Positions 1 through 8,833 of a DNA stretch of 64,000 nt are shown here, piece after piece. Origin of the DNA: Bin87 sp965261925 (GTDB lineage Bacteria > Chloroflexota > Dehalococcoidia > Lucifugimonadales > UBA3495). The position numbers and the translations under genes were made by a program. The notes under the pieces were generated by a model. It saw nothing but the letters and a program-made list of their open reading frames with translations. It was not told the DNA's origin and searched no databases. The stretch spans positions 2,356,001-2,420,000 of the forward strand of contig OZ253486.1 in the NCBI GenBank assembly GCA_965261925.1, written 5' to 3'. The number at the start of each line of letters is the position of its first letter. Within the stretch, counting starts at the first letter, position 1.

Positions 1-729
1 GTCCGACGCGCTACTGGCCAGGAATACCGCCGCGCCCTGAAGCTCGTTGGCGTCCCCCCAGCGTCCCATCGGAATGCGTTTGTTGATCAGATCGTACCGC
101 TCGGGCTGTGACTCCGGTATCGCTTGTGTCAACTCGGTCATGAACCAGCCCGGCAGTATCGCATTGGACTGAATGTTGTCGCCGGCCCATGCCACCGCAA
201 AGCTCTTTGCCAATTGCACGATGCCGCCCTTGCTTGACGAGTATGGCACCCCGCTTCCACCACCGCCGAAGATGCTGAACATGCTGCCGATGCTGATGAT
301 CTTGCCCCCGCCTTGAGCTTTGAAATGCGGGTGGATCGCGCGACACGAAAGGAAGGCCGCCCGCAGGTTGACGTCCAGCACGTTGTCCCACTCGGCGGCT
401 GTGGTGTCTTCTGGAGCCTTGCGCACGGTGGCTCCGGCATTGTTGATCAGGATGTCCACGTGACCGAAATGCGCGATTGCGCGCGACGCCATGTCGTCGA
501 TGTCCGAATCGCTGGTTACATCCGTTGGAATTGCGAATGCCCGGCGCCCAGTGGCTTCGACGGCGGCCACTGCCGCAGCGTTCTTGTCCGCGTTCCTGGC
601 AGCGATGGCAATGTCCGCCCCGGCGTTTGCCAGTCCCAGGGCCATGCCCAGTCCCAGTCCGCCGTTGCCGCCCGTCACCAGCGCCACGCGCCCCGTGAGG
701 TCAAACATATCGCCGTTGCTGTTGCTCAT
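1..729 (-). CDS. SDR family oxidoreductase (3' end outside window)
   Basis: Classical short-chain dehydrogenase/reductase, NAD(P)-dependent, most like the gluconate 5-dehydrogenase/2-deoxygluconate 3-dehydrogenase branch; substrate unknown. Seen: the TGGNGGLG nucleotide-binding loop near residue 19, NNAG near 96, catalytic Ser and YSSSK near 163-167, and the PG turn after the Tyr-Lys helix. The start is the ATG read from 729-727, preceded by GGAG. The reading frame runs off the window edge after 243 codons, when only a short C-terminal tail is missing. It is the last gene of a minus-strand series. Confidence 0.9.
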   Translation of the reverse strand, partial: MSNSNGDMFDLTGRVALVTGGNGGLGLGMALGLANAGADIAIAARNADKNAAAVAAVEATGRRAFAIPTDVTSDSDIDDMASRAIAHFGHVDILINNAGATVRKAPEDTTAAEWDNVLDVNLRAAFLSCRAIHPHFKAQGGGKIISIGSMFSIFGGGGSGVPYSSSKGGIVQLAKSFAVAWAGDNIQSNAILPGWFMTELTQAIPESQPERYDLINKRIPMGRWGDANELQGAAVFLASSASD

Positions 730-814
730 CTGGATCATCTCCGTTTATGGCCCGATCGGGCCGCTTCCTGGTTCGGGCGGGTGTTGGATTGGCCCATCCG
801 CGAGGATTGCTCCC

Positions 815-1495
815 TCAGTTTTCCCATGGGCCATCGTACCCGCATACCCCGCTCCTCGGCGAATTCACCACCGGCAACAGTTCCTCGGCGTCCTCGCCCG
901 TTTGCAGAGCGCAGTCGTCGCAGTAACCTGTCGTCATGTTCCAGTCGTCCGGCGTCGGGCCGACTTGAGTGGCCGGTGAACTGCATGCAACGCAAAGGAT
1001 CTCGGGAGCGTCGTTGCGTGCTAGCAACACGATACCGTCGCTCGCCACCTCAGTCTCGCCAATGCTCCGCAGGGTCAGGAAAGTAGAGGTGCCGAAATCG
1101 TACACGTGGCTAAAACTGGTACCGGCCGGCGCGACGCGACTCAATGCAACGCCCATGCCCTTTGCGCCGAATTGAGCATGGGAATGATACTCGTCACGGC
1201 TGATTTGAAAGGCGCTGAGATGACCGCAACACTCCAGCCAGATGCGACGCAGGTACTCGTCCAGATCATCCAACTGTGCGTTTGACGGCACGGCCAGGTG
1301 CAACCAATACTCCGGTCGGTCGCTATCGGTGACCGAAACGTGAATGCCGGTTCTCCGCGGCCCACCGGGACGGGTACCCTGTGCTTCCGGCCACGGGTTA
1401 CGCTTCAGGCAACTTTGCAGGTGACGGGTAATCCCTGATTTACGAAACGAATTGCCACACCGTTCACATGTGCCGCTGGAGGCTGGGTCACTCAT
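815..1495 (-). CDS. Zinc-finger protein with pRiA4b ORF-3-like core
   Basis: About 226 residues. The N-terminus has a finger-like CERCG...H...C motif (residues ~10-30). The middle (YWLHLAVP, HVYDFGTS) resembles the plasmid pRiA4b ORF-3-like fold found in many uncharacterised proteins. A second pair of CxxC-type knuckles sits near the C-terminus (CVAC, CDDC). An upstream in-frame start exists, but AGGAGG lies directly before the ATG at 1495. Function unknown; nucleic-acid binding is a guess from the zinc motifs. Confidence 0.65.
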   Translation of the reverse strand: MSDPASSGTCERCGNSFRKSGITRHLQSCLKRNPWPEAQGTRPGGPRRTGIHVSVTDSDRPEYWLHLAVPSNAQLDDLDEYLRRIWLECCGHLSAFQISRDEYHSHAQFGAKGMGVALSRVAPAGTSFSHVYDFGTSTFLTLRSIGETEVASDGIVLLARNDAPEILCVACSSPATQVGPTPDDWNMTTGYCDDCALQTGEDAEELLPVVNSPRSGVCGYDGPWEN

Positions 1496-1588
1496 CGGAT
1501 GGCTCCTCCTGATGGGTTTTCGCCTGGTTGGCCGGCACCCATTGTGACACTTGAGCCAACGCGAGGCTACTGGTGGCTCGACATAAAT

Positions 1589-1614
1589 GAGGGATGGCCG
1601 GCCGGCCATCCCTC
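1589..1614. terminator. Perfect 26-bp palindrome downstream of hppA
   Basis: GAGGGATGGCCGG followed immediately by its exact reverse complement. It lies 24 bp beyond the hppA stop codon; on the minus strand it is followed by ATTTATG. It probably acts as a transcription terminator, although the T-run is weak and a protein-binding palindrome is possible. Confidence 0.55.
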
Positions 1615-1637
1615 AGATGGTCGTATGTTGTGGCGGG

Positions 1638-3707
1638 TTACAGGTTGATCAGTGCCGGCGCTGCCACGAATGCCGGGGCGAACACGAGCGACACGATCGC
1701 CATCAGCTTCAGCAGGATGTTCAGGCTCGGTCCCGAGGTGTCTTTGAACGGGTCTCCGACCACGTCCCCTTCCACCGCGGCTTTGTGGGCATCCGAGCCC
1801 TTGCCGCCGTAATTGCCCAGCTCAACGTATTTCTTCGCGTTGTCCCACGTTCCGCCGGCTGATGCCATCATGATCGCCAGCATGAAACCGGCCGAAACCG
1901 CCCCAATGAGCAGTCCGCCCAGCGCGGCCTCGCCGAGTATGAAACCGGCGGCGATGGGGGCGATCACCGCCATCAGGCCGGGGAGGATCATTTCGCGCAG
2001 AGCGCCTCGGGTGCTGATGTCAACGCACCGTGCCGAGTCGGGCTGCGCAGTGCCCTCCATCAGTCCGGGGATCTCGCGGAACTGCCGACGCACCTCGTCA
2101 ACGATGCCCTGCGCGGCCCGGCCAACTGCCTGCATGGTCAGGGCCGAGAAGATGAACGGCAGCATTGCCCCGATGATCAGACCCACCAGGACCTGTGGTT
2201 GCAGCAGGTTGATGCCGGTACCGCCGTCGGCCAGCCGGCCATCGGGACCCAGGGTGATCAACCCGGCGCTCACGGAGTAGGCGGCCAACAGGGCCAGGGA
2301 AGTCAGGGCTGCCGATCCGATGGCAAACCCCTTGCCAGTGGCCGCCGTCGTGTTGCCCAACGCGTCCAGAGCGTCCGTGCGCTCACGCACCTGCGGGTCC
2401 AGGTTGGCCTGCTCCGCGATGCCTCCGGCGTTGTCCGCAACCGGCCCGTAGGCGTCGGTGGCGAGGGTGATGCCCAGCGTGGACAACAGCCCTACGCCGG
2501 CCAGTGCGACCCCGTAGAACCCCGCGAACCAGTACGCCAGCAGGATGGCCACCGACACGCAGATCACCGGTACCAGGGTACTCAGCATCCCGGAGGCTAT
2601 ACCGCTGATGATGACCGTTGCGGCGCCGGTCTGCGACGATTCCGACACCCTTTGCGTCGGCTTGTAGCTGTACGACGTGTAGTACTCCGTCGCCAGGCCG
2701 ATGATTGTCCCCGCGACGAGTCCGGCAACCACGCAGCCGAACCACCACCAGTTGTTGGTCAATGTGATGGTCAGTATGGCGGCGAAAATGATCAGCAGGC
2801 CGCCCGCCGCGAATATGCCGTAGCGCAATGCCCACAGCAGCCGCTCAAAGTCGGCCTGCTCTCCGCTGCGCACCACGAACGTCCCCAGGATTGCGGCTAC
2901 GATTCCCGCGCCGGCCAGCAGCATCGGGAACACCGCGTCGTTGCCGAACACTGCGAACGCGGTCGTGCTGGCCGCAGCCAACGCCACCGCCGAGATGATG
3001 CTGCCCACGTAGGACTCGAACAGGTCGGCGCCCATGCCGGCCACGTCGCCCACGTTGTCGCCCACGTTGTCCGCGATGACGCCCGGGTTACGGGGGTCGT
3101 CTTCCGGAATACCGGCCTCGATCTTGCCCACCAGGTCGGAACCGACGTCGGCCGCCTTGGTGAAGATGCCGCCGCCCACGCGGGCGAACAGGGCAATTGA
3201 GCTGGCGCCGAACCCGAACCCGGCCACCGCGCCGATGTCCTGGAAGATCAGGTACAGGATCGTCACGCCCAGCAGGCCAATACCCACCACGGTAACGCCC
3301 ATCACCGTGCCGCTGGAGAAAGCCACCCGCAGCGCCGGGTTCAATCCCCGCATCGCCGCCGCGGCGGTTCGCACGTTGGCCCGAACCGCGACATTCATCC
3401 CCACAAAGCCGGCCAGTCCGGAACAGATCGTACCCACCAGGTACGAGATGGCCGTCGCCGGCACCCCCAGTTCGTGCGTGAATATCGTATAGTCCAGCAC
3501 GCCCAGTACCACTGCTACGACTGTAATGAACGGCAGCAGCGCCAGATACTCCCGCCGCAGGAACGCCGACGCCCCTTCTCGAATGGCATCGCCAATCTCC
3601 CGCATACGCTCATTGCCCTGGTCCGCCCCTATGACCCGGTAGGCCGTAAACGCCGCAAACGCCAGGGCAATTACCCCAGCCACCAGGGCTACAATGATTG
3701 ATTCCAT
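1638..3707 (-). CDS. hppA: K+-dependent-type membrane pyrophosphatase
   Basis: Integral membrane ion pump that uses PPi hydrolysis to move H+ (or Na+) across the cytoplasmic membrane. 689 residues, the normal length for a 16-helix M-PPase. Seen: the DVGSDLVGKIEAGIPEDDPR pyrophosphate-binding stretch, the DNVGDNVGDVAGMGADLFE segment, and the C-terminal DNAKKYVE region. In the GNTTAATGKG motif, Ala follows GNTT and Gly comes three residues later; this is the pair known for the K+-dependent subfamily (the independent type has Lys and Thr). Whether it pumps H+ or Na+ cannot be read with confidence. The start ATG at 3707 has GGAGAAG upstream. Confidence 0.95.
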   Translation of the reverse strand: MESIIVALVAGVIALAFAAFTAYRVIGADQGNERMREIGDAIREGASAFLRREYLALLPFITVVAVVLGVLDYTIFTHELGVPATAISYLVGTICSGLAGFVGMNVAVRANVRTAAAAMRGLNPALRVAFSSGTVMGVTVVGIGLLGVTILYLIFQDIGAVAGFGFGASSIALFARVGGGIFTKAADVGSDLVGKIEAGIPEDDPRNPGVIADNVGDNVGDVAGMGADLFESYVGSIISAVALAAASTTAFAVFGNDAVFPMLLAGAGIVAAILGTFVVRSGEQADFERLLWALRYGIFAAGGLLIIFAAILTITLTNNWWWFGCVVAGLVAGTIIGLATEYYTSYSYKPTQRVSESSQTGAATVIISGIASGMLSTLVPVICVSVAILLAYWFAGFYGVALAGVGLLSTLGITLATDAYGPVADNAGGIAEQANLDPQVRERTDALDALGNTTAATGKGFAIGSAALTSLALLAAYSVSAGLITLGPDGRLADGGTGINLLQPQVLVGLIIGAMLPFIFSALTMQAVGRAAQGIVDEVRRQFREIPGLMEGTAQPDSARCVDISTRGALREMILPGLMAVIAPIAAGFILGEAALGGLLIGAVSAGFMLAIMMASAGGTWDNAKKYVELGNYGGKGSDAHKAAVEGDVVGDPFKDTSGPSLNILLKLMAIVSLVFAPAFVAAPALINL

Positions 3708-3777
3708 TCTTTCTTCTCCGGTTTTCGGATAAAAATGCCGATAAACGTCGCGAAATTAGCACACACCCCGATGGGTG

Positions 3778-4356
3778 TCAATCAACGCGCGCATCGGTTT
3801 TCGGCGTCAAATCTACGATGCGTGCGCTGATTTCGCCGCCGCCGGTATCGAGGACTGCGACAGTCCCGGGCGATCCCGGTTTGTGGCGACGACCCGGGTA
3901 CGTGGGGCTTCCCGGGTTCACAAACAGAACCCCTTCTTTCCATTCCACCAGTTCCTCGTGCGTGTCCCCAAAGACAACCACGTCAACCTCTCCACCGAAC
4001 TTTTTCTGCAACAGAGGGCCCAGACCAGTCTCCGGCCACACCAGACCTGTCCCGTCCGGCGTGGTCGCAATCGACGGCGTCGGCCACTGGATGTCATGCA
4101 CCATCCCGATGCGTATGCTATCCACTTCGACGATGCGGGTGACGTTGGCCAACCGTTCGCCACGCTCGACCGGGTCCTCATACCCGCGCACCGCCAGCAC
4201 CGGGGCCAATTCTTCCAGGTAGTCCAGCACCCCGATGCACTCCAAATCGCCGCAGTGGAGCAGTAGGTCGCAGCCCGCCAACGCGTCGAAGACCGCAGCC
4301 GGCAAGTCCCTGCCGCTGCCTGCGGAATGGGTGTCGGAGATCAGCCCAATTTTCAC
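3778..4356 (-). CDS. YfcE/MJ0936-type metallophosphoesterase with altered metal site
   Basis: 192-residue calcineurin-like phosphoesterase (small YfcE-like group, usually Mn2+-dependent phosphodiesterases). Seen: DTH near residue 8, CGD near 37, a histidine in VHD and the terminal NPGSP. Two positions normally conserved are changed: the GN(H/C)D block reads GYED, losing the metal-bridging Asn, and the GHTH block reads GDTH. The start is GTG, 10 bp after the stop of the LLM gene, so translational coupling is likely. Activity may be altered or lost. Confidence 0.8.
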   Translation of the reverse strand: MKIGLISDTHSAGSGRDLPAAVFDALAGCDLLLHCGDLECIGVLDYLEELAPVLAVRGYEDPVERGERLANVTRIVEVDSIRIGMVHDIQWPTPSIATTPDGTGLVWPETGLGPLLQKKFGGEVDVVVFGDTHEELVEWKEGVLFVNPGSPTYPGRRHKPGSPGTVAVLDTGGGEISARIVDLTPKTDARVD

Positions 4357-4365
4357 CGGATCAAC

Positions 4366-5385
4366 TTATGCCTTCGCGGGCGCCAGCGCTTCCAGCGTGG
4401 TCAGCATGATGTCGCGGTCGGACCCGTGGGGAAAGGCGACCATCGGCATGTCGACGCCGTTGCTTCGGAAGCGGGACATTTTCTCACGGCAGTCGTTCGG
4501 TGTTCCGATCGCCGTGATGTTATCCACCATCTCATCGGTTATGCAGGTCGCCGCCCTGGCCCGGTCGCCTCCCGCCCACGCGGATCGCAGTTGGTCGCAC
4601 TCGTGCTGGTACCCGTACCTGCAAAACAGATCATAGTAGTAACTGCCCATGCCGCCGATGTAGAAGGCCATGTGTGACCGTGCCTGCGCAATCGCGTCTG
4701 CAACCGTGGCCTCGTCATCGCTGGCGCAGCTGAGGATTTGGGGAGCCGTCGTCACTTCGGAAACCTGTCGCCCTGCCGATTGCGCTGCCTGCGCCAGTGG
4801 TTCCTTCACCAGTGGGAGCTTCTCTCGATGCGTCCAGATGGGCAGCCATCCGTCCGCTGATCGACCGGTCAATTCCAGGTTGCGCTTTCCCAGCGAGGCC
4901 ACGTAGATCGGCACTCGCTCCTGGACTGGCAGGACGCCCATGCGAAAGCGCTTCAGATTGTAGAAACGGCCCTCGTAGTTCACCCGTTCGCCCGAGAGCG
5001 CCAGCCGAATGATTTCGATGTACTCGGCCGTGCGCGCCACCGGGTGGTCGAATTTCACCCCGTGCCAGTCCTCGATCACGATGCGTCCGCTGCTGCCAAG
5101 CCCCAGCACCGCTCTGCCGTTGCTGATGCGGTCCAGGGACGCGATGCTCTGTGCCACCAGTCCCGGCGTTCTGCTGTAGACCGTAACTATGCCGGTCCCC
5201 AGACCGATGCGTTCCGTGTGGCACGCCAGCATGGTCAGCACGGTGAAGGCATCCCTTCCCCACGACTCTCCGGTCCAAAACGACTCGTAACCCAAACGGT
5301 CCGCGGCTTGCGCCACGGCTATCAGGTCATCGTCATCGTTGTTGTCGCGACTGCTGAATGTCAGCGCGATGCGTTCGGTGGTCAA
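4366..5385 (-). CDS. LLM-class flavin/F420-dependent oxidoreductase
   Basis: 339-residue luciferase-like monooxygenase fold enzyme. Seen: the N-terminal beta-barrel strand IALTF, the ESFWTGESWGRDAFTVLTMLA segment, IGLGTGIVTVYSRTP and the ASLDRISNGRAVLGLGSS block typical of the F420-dependent (methylene-H4MPT-reductase-like) branch. The cofactor assignment is family inference. The start is TTG, supported by GAGGAACG seven bases upstream; the next gene upstream ends 10 bp away. Substrate unknown. Confidence 0.88.
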   Translation of the reverse strand: MTTERIALTFSSRDNNDDDDLIAVAQAADRLGYESFWTGESWGRDAFTVLTMLACHTERIGLGTGIVTVYSRTPGLVAQSIASLDRISNGRAVLGLGSSGRIVIEDWHGVKFDHPVARTAEYIEIIRLALSGERVNYEGRFYNLKRFRMGVLPVQERVPIYVASLGKRNLELTGRSADGWLPIWTHREKLPLVKEPLAQAAQSAGRQVSEVTTAPQILSCASDDEATVADAIAQARSHMAFYIGGMGSYYYDLFCRYGYQHECDQLRSAWAGGDRARAATCITDEMVDNITAIGTPNDCREKMSRFRSNGVDMPMVAFPHGSDRDIMLTTLEALAPAKA

Positions 5386-5394
5386 GATCGTTCC

Positions 5395-5970
5395 TCAGTT
5401 CCGGTTTTGCCAGATGTAGTATGGGTCAAGGGATTCGTCGGTCATCGTTTCGCCGAGCGCTTCCCCGACGGCGGGAAAGGCCTGGCTTTCCTGCTCGATC
5501 AGTCTGCTGATCTCCCTGGACCACCGGTCAACGTCCGTGCTGTCCAATTTGCCCGACAACATTTCTGAAAATCCCGCTACCACCTGATCGGTGGGAATAG
5601 CCAGCGTTGGCCCGGATATGACGAATACCACCACTTCCGGCATATTATCTTCGTCGTGGTAGTCCACTCCAAGCTTCTCCAGGATGTAATGCATCGCCAC
5701 GCCGCGCACGATGTCGTCCACCTGGTTCGGCAAGTGCATCAGGTGCAGAAAAGGACGATCCCCGCCTTCGCGCAATGCGCTGGCGAATTCACTTTCCACC
5801 GTGCGGTAGTATTCGTCGTTGAACACTTCCTCAGTGGACAGCAGGCGCACCTCCGCCGACTGCCCCCGGGTGTCAACCACCACGAATTCCTGCAGGTGCG
5901 GAAAGATGGCCAGGGTGATGTCGGGATACCGCCCGTTCGGAAGCGGGCCGCCGCTGAGTTCCTGGAACAA
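5395..5970 (-). CDS. Hypothetical protein, 191 aa
   Basis: Not recognised. Soluble, acidic, no signal peptide or membrane segment. The only start that fits is TTG at 5970, preceded by AAGGAGC at good spacing. It ends 10 bp before the LLM oxidoreductase, which also starts with TTG, so the two are probably co-translated. Possible C-terminal helices (residues ~150-185) are rich in Glu and Ser. No catalytic motif is visible. Confidence 0.7.
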   Translation of the reverse strand: MFQELSGGPLPNGRYPDITLAIFPHLQEFVVVDTRGQSAEVRLLSTEEVFNDEYYRTVESEFASALREGGDRPFLHLMHLPNQVDDIVRGVAMHYILEKLGVDYHDEDNMPEVVVFVISGPTLAIPTDQVVAGFSEMLSGKLDSTDVDRWSREISRLIEQESQAFPAVGEALGETMTDESLDPYYIWQNRN

Positions 5971-6038
5971 GGTCGTGCTCCTTGCGCCCGATCGACCCCG
6001 ACCGTTCGCGATTCCGGGGGATTTGATCGGCCCCGGGG

Positions 6039-6821
6039 TCAGCCGGTGATCAAGTCCCGTATCGCTGCCGCCACGCCTGAAAGGTCGTCAACCTCGGCGT
6101 CCGCCTGGCTGTCCGGGTCGTCCGGGTCCTCGGGCTCGTAGAAACCGCGGATCCAAACGGACTTCATCCCAACTCGGTTGGCTCCGACCACGTCGTTGCT
6201 CACGTGGTCGCCCACGTGAATCGTGCTTGCTGGGTTTGACTCCAAAGCCCCCATGGTCATCAGGAATATCTCGTCCGAAGGCTTGGCCAATAACACCTCA
6301 TCGGAAAAGGTCATCGTGTGGAAAAAATCCGCCAGTCCGTGTTGCTGCAGGAACTGTCTGAATGTATATCCTGGCGTCATTCCCGTGTTCGATATCAACC
6401 CGATCCGCAGACCCATACTGCGCACTGATTCCAGGGTCTCCCGCGTAGCCTCGTGAAACCGCGGCGGATAGTCGAAGAACGACTCGGCGTACACCTTCTC
6501 TATCTCGGCGACCGTGGGCTCGGGCAGACGACCGACCAGACCGTCTTCAATCAGGTTGACGAAGATCTCCACCTGCTCGCGGAAACTCACGTCTACGTTG
6601 TCGTTGCGAACCGCCCGGCATGCCCGGTAGCAGCCTCGATAGGCTTCGCGGATGTGGTCGGGGTCGTAGTTGATACCGTGCCCCGCCAACAGGCCACGAG
6701 CCCCATCCAAGCGGACTTGCGCTCTCTGGAGGCCCAGTTCCCGATTGTCCAGGATCAGTGTCTGCCACAGATCGAACGTTACGGCGTTTATCGTAGCCAC
6801 TTGGTTTGCGGTTCCTCCCAT
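6039..6821 (-). CDS. HAD-superfamily hydrolase
   Basis: 260-residue haloacid-dehalogenase-like hydrolase, probably a phosphatase. Motif I is FDLWQTL (nucleophile Asp, with Trp-Gln in place of the common Gly), motif II is LISNTG, motif III lies at LLAKPSDEIF, and motif IV is HVGDHVSNDVVGA. An alpha-helical cap sits between motifs I and II. Starts at ATG 6821; the Shine-Dalgarno is weak. Substrate cannot be inferred. Confidence 0.85.
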   Translation of the reverse strand: MGGTANQVATINAVTFDLWQTLILDNRELGLQRAQVRLDGARGLLAGHGINYDPDHIREAYRGCYRACRAVRNDNVDVSFREQVEIFVNLIEDGLVGRLPEPTVAEIEKVYAESFFDYPPRFHEATRETLESVRSMGLRIGLISNTGMTPGYTFRQFLQQHGLADFFHTMTFSDEVLLAKPSDEIFLMTMGALESNPASTIHVGDHVSNDVVGANRVGMKSVWIRGFYEPEDPDDPDSQADAEVDDLSGVAAAIRDLITG

Positions 6822-6855
6822 CTCGGGAACGTCGTTCTCGGTTCGGGAAACCGGG

Positions 6856-8268
6856 CTACAACGCGGGCCGCTGAGCGTGCCAACCCGTCGCCTGCTGGTA
6901 AGCGTACGCTGCCCGCAGCACGGTCATTTCGTCAAAGTTCCGGCCCGCCAGGTGCAGGCCCGCGGGCAGTCCATCCGGCGCAAATCCGCAGGGGACCGAA
7001 ATAGCCGGGGACCCGGTGATGTTGTATACCCGGGTGTACTTCGTCAGCATCGGCACCGCCGGCAGCGACTGCCCCTCGATTTCGATACGCCGCTCCAGTA
7101 TCTTCGGCGCCGTCACCGGTTCCACCGGGCCCGCCAGGAGGTCAACGTCGCGTAGCAGGTCAGCCACCTGATTGCAGAAGACTTGCCTGGCCTGTTGGGC
7201 CCTCAGGTATTCCGCTGCAGAAATGAACAGCCCCTCTTCGAGCCGTTCACGCACTTGTGGGTACAGCTTCTCGCCGTCGCTCAACAGGATATCCCGATGC
7301 GCGGCGGTCGCCTCGGCGCTGAGGATGGCGTTGCTGATTGGCTGGGCGTACTCGTAGAGCGGCAGTGAAACTTCCACGATCTCTGCCCCGAGTTCCCCCA
7401 ATACGGCTATGGCCCGGTGCGTCAGCGCCGCCACGGCGGGGTCGATCTCCGTTTCGAAATACTCCCGTATCACGCCGATCCGCAGTCCGCGGATGTCTCC
7501 GGTCAGCGCCGTCGTATAGTCGGGAACCGGAGCTTCCGACGTTGCATGGTCCAGAGGATCGTGTCCGGCGATGACATTCATGGTCAGCGCGGCATCTTCC
7601 ACGGTTCGCACCATTGGTCCGGGATGGTCCAGGCACCAGGATAACGGCGTCAAACCGGCACGGCTCACTCGCCCGTAGGTCGGCTTCAGGCCGACTATGC
7701 CGCACAGCGCCGCCGGAATACGCACGCTTCCGCCGGTGTCGCTCCCCATGGTGATCGTGCACTGTCCGGCCGCTGTTGCCGATCCACTCCCGCCGCTGGA
7801 ACCGCCGGTAATTCGCTCCGGGTTCCACGGGTTGTGCATGTGGCCGTAATCGCCGTTCTCGCCCGTCGGACCAAACGCCAACGGGTGCATGTTCAACTTG
7901 CCCAGCAGTATCGCGCCGGCCTGGCTGAACCTGGCTGCAACCGTGCAGTCTTCGTCCGGCACGTAGTTGTCGTAGATCCGAGTCCCTGACGTGGTCTTCA
8001 CCCCCGCCGTGTTGAACAGATCCTTCAACCCCACCGGGATGCCGTGCAGCGGTCCGCGGTAGTTGCCTCTCCCGATCTCGGCTTCCGCGCGTCGCGCCGC
8101 GTCCCGCGCCTGTTCGGGCATCAGTGTGATGAATGAATTGAGGGTCGGCTCGGTCTCTTCGATCCTTGCCAGACACGCCTCCACAACGTCAACCGGTGAA
8201 ACCTCTCGATCGCGAATGAGCCTGGACAAGTCCCAAGCCGACATGTAATGGAGGTCGTCGCCTGCCAT
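6856..8268 (-). CDS. Amidase-signature amidohydrolase (GatA-like)
   Basis: 470-residue amidase-signature enzyme. The Ser-cisSer-Lys triad is visible as K82 (GLKDLF), S157 (GGSSGGS) and S181 (GSDTGGS), with the spacing of GatA. A GatC-like protein lies four bases upstream, so this could be a GatCA-like pair, but there is no gatB here and the C-terminal part looks like a stand-alone amidase. Hydrolysis of a small amide is the more likely role than tRNA amidation. ATG start with AGGG upstream. Confidence 0.85.
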   Translation of the reverse strand: MAGDDLHYMSAWDLSRLIRDREVSPVDVVEACLARIEETEPTLNSFITLMPEQARDAARRAEAEIGRGNYRGPLHGIPVGLKDLFNTAGVKTTSGTRIYDNYVPDEDCTVAARFSQAGAILLGKLNMHPLAFGPTGENGDYGHMHNPWNPERITGGSSGGSGSATAAGQCTITMGSDTGGSVRIPAALCGIVGLKPTYGRVSRAGLTPLSWCLDHPGPMVRTVEDAALTMNVIAGHDPLDHATSEAPVPDYTTALTGDIRGLRIGVIREYFETEIDPAVAALTHRAIAVLGELGAEIVEVSLPLYEYAQPISNAILSAEATAAHRDILLSDGEKLYPQVRERLEEGLFISAAEYLRAQQARQVFCNQVADLLRDVDLLAGPVEPVTAPKILERRIEIEGQSLPAVPMLTKYTRVYNITGSPAISVPCGFAPDGLPAGLHLAGRNFDEMTVLRAAYAYQQATGWHAQRPAL

Positions 8269-8271
8269 GAT

Positions 8272-8505
8272 TTAAGCCCTTCCGGTGCCTGGTTTGGGTT
8301 CTCGATCAGCCGATGGGATGAAGGCCGAGGGCGCTTCGGCGCCGGACACGTCGATCTCGTAGAGCCGGGCCAATCCTGCGCGCATCAAAGCCACCCGTCG
8401 CGCCAAGTCTTGTCCTCGTTCCTCGTCCGACACGTCCAACCCCGCCGCCTGGGCCATGCGCAGAATCCCCTCGTCAAACCCCGGTGGATTGGAAGCTGTG
8501 GCCAT
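8272..8505 (-). CDS. GatC-like small subunit of the amidase
   Basis: 77 residues. Two amphipathic helices (ILRMAQAAGLDVSDEE, then LARRVALMRAGLARLYEID) followed by a flexible Pro-rich tail match the size and pattern of GatC/AtzG-like amidase partners. The ATG at 8505 has GGGGAGAG in front; a longer upstream frame has no ribosome-binding site. Directly adjacent to the amidase gene, which supports a complex. Confidence 0.6.
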   Translation of the reverse strand: MATASNPPGFDEGILRMAQAAGLDVSDEERGQDLARRVALMRAGLARLYEIDVSGAEAPSAFIPSADREPKPGTGRA

Positions 8506-8833
8506 TCGCTCTCCCCGAAAATTCGCCTCGATCTGCCGTCCCGGAGGACGGCCGCAATTATGGCCCAACCAGCCCAAGTTGGCAAATGGCGCCAGCGCTC
8601 TGGCGGGTCCGTTCGATAGCGTCTACCCGACCCCTTCGTTCCAGTGGGAACCAGTTCCGTAATACATTCTCCGTTGCTGCGCTGGAAGTTACGTTCCTTG
8701 ACTCCGCCCGAAACGATCGTCCGGTAAGCGTACCTACCGTGCGCAACGTACAGCCCACGCTCCGGCGGACTCCGGCCGTGGTCTATACTGAATCACCCAG
8801 AGTCGCGGCCACGTTTGCGATAGTGTTTTTGTA
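8506..8833. other. Divergent intergenic region
   Basis: 328 bp between the amidase operon (-) and the CPBP gene (+). It must hold promoters for both. A TATACT box at 8784-8789 is the best -10 candidate for the + strand gene, without a good -35. No further ORF with a ribosome-binding site and no obvious hairpin were seen. Confidence 0.4.
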
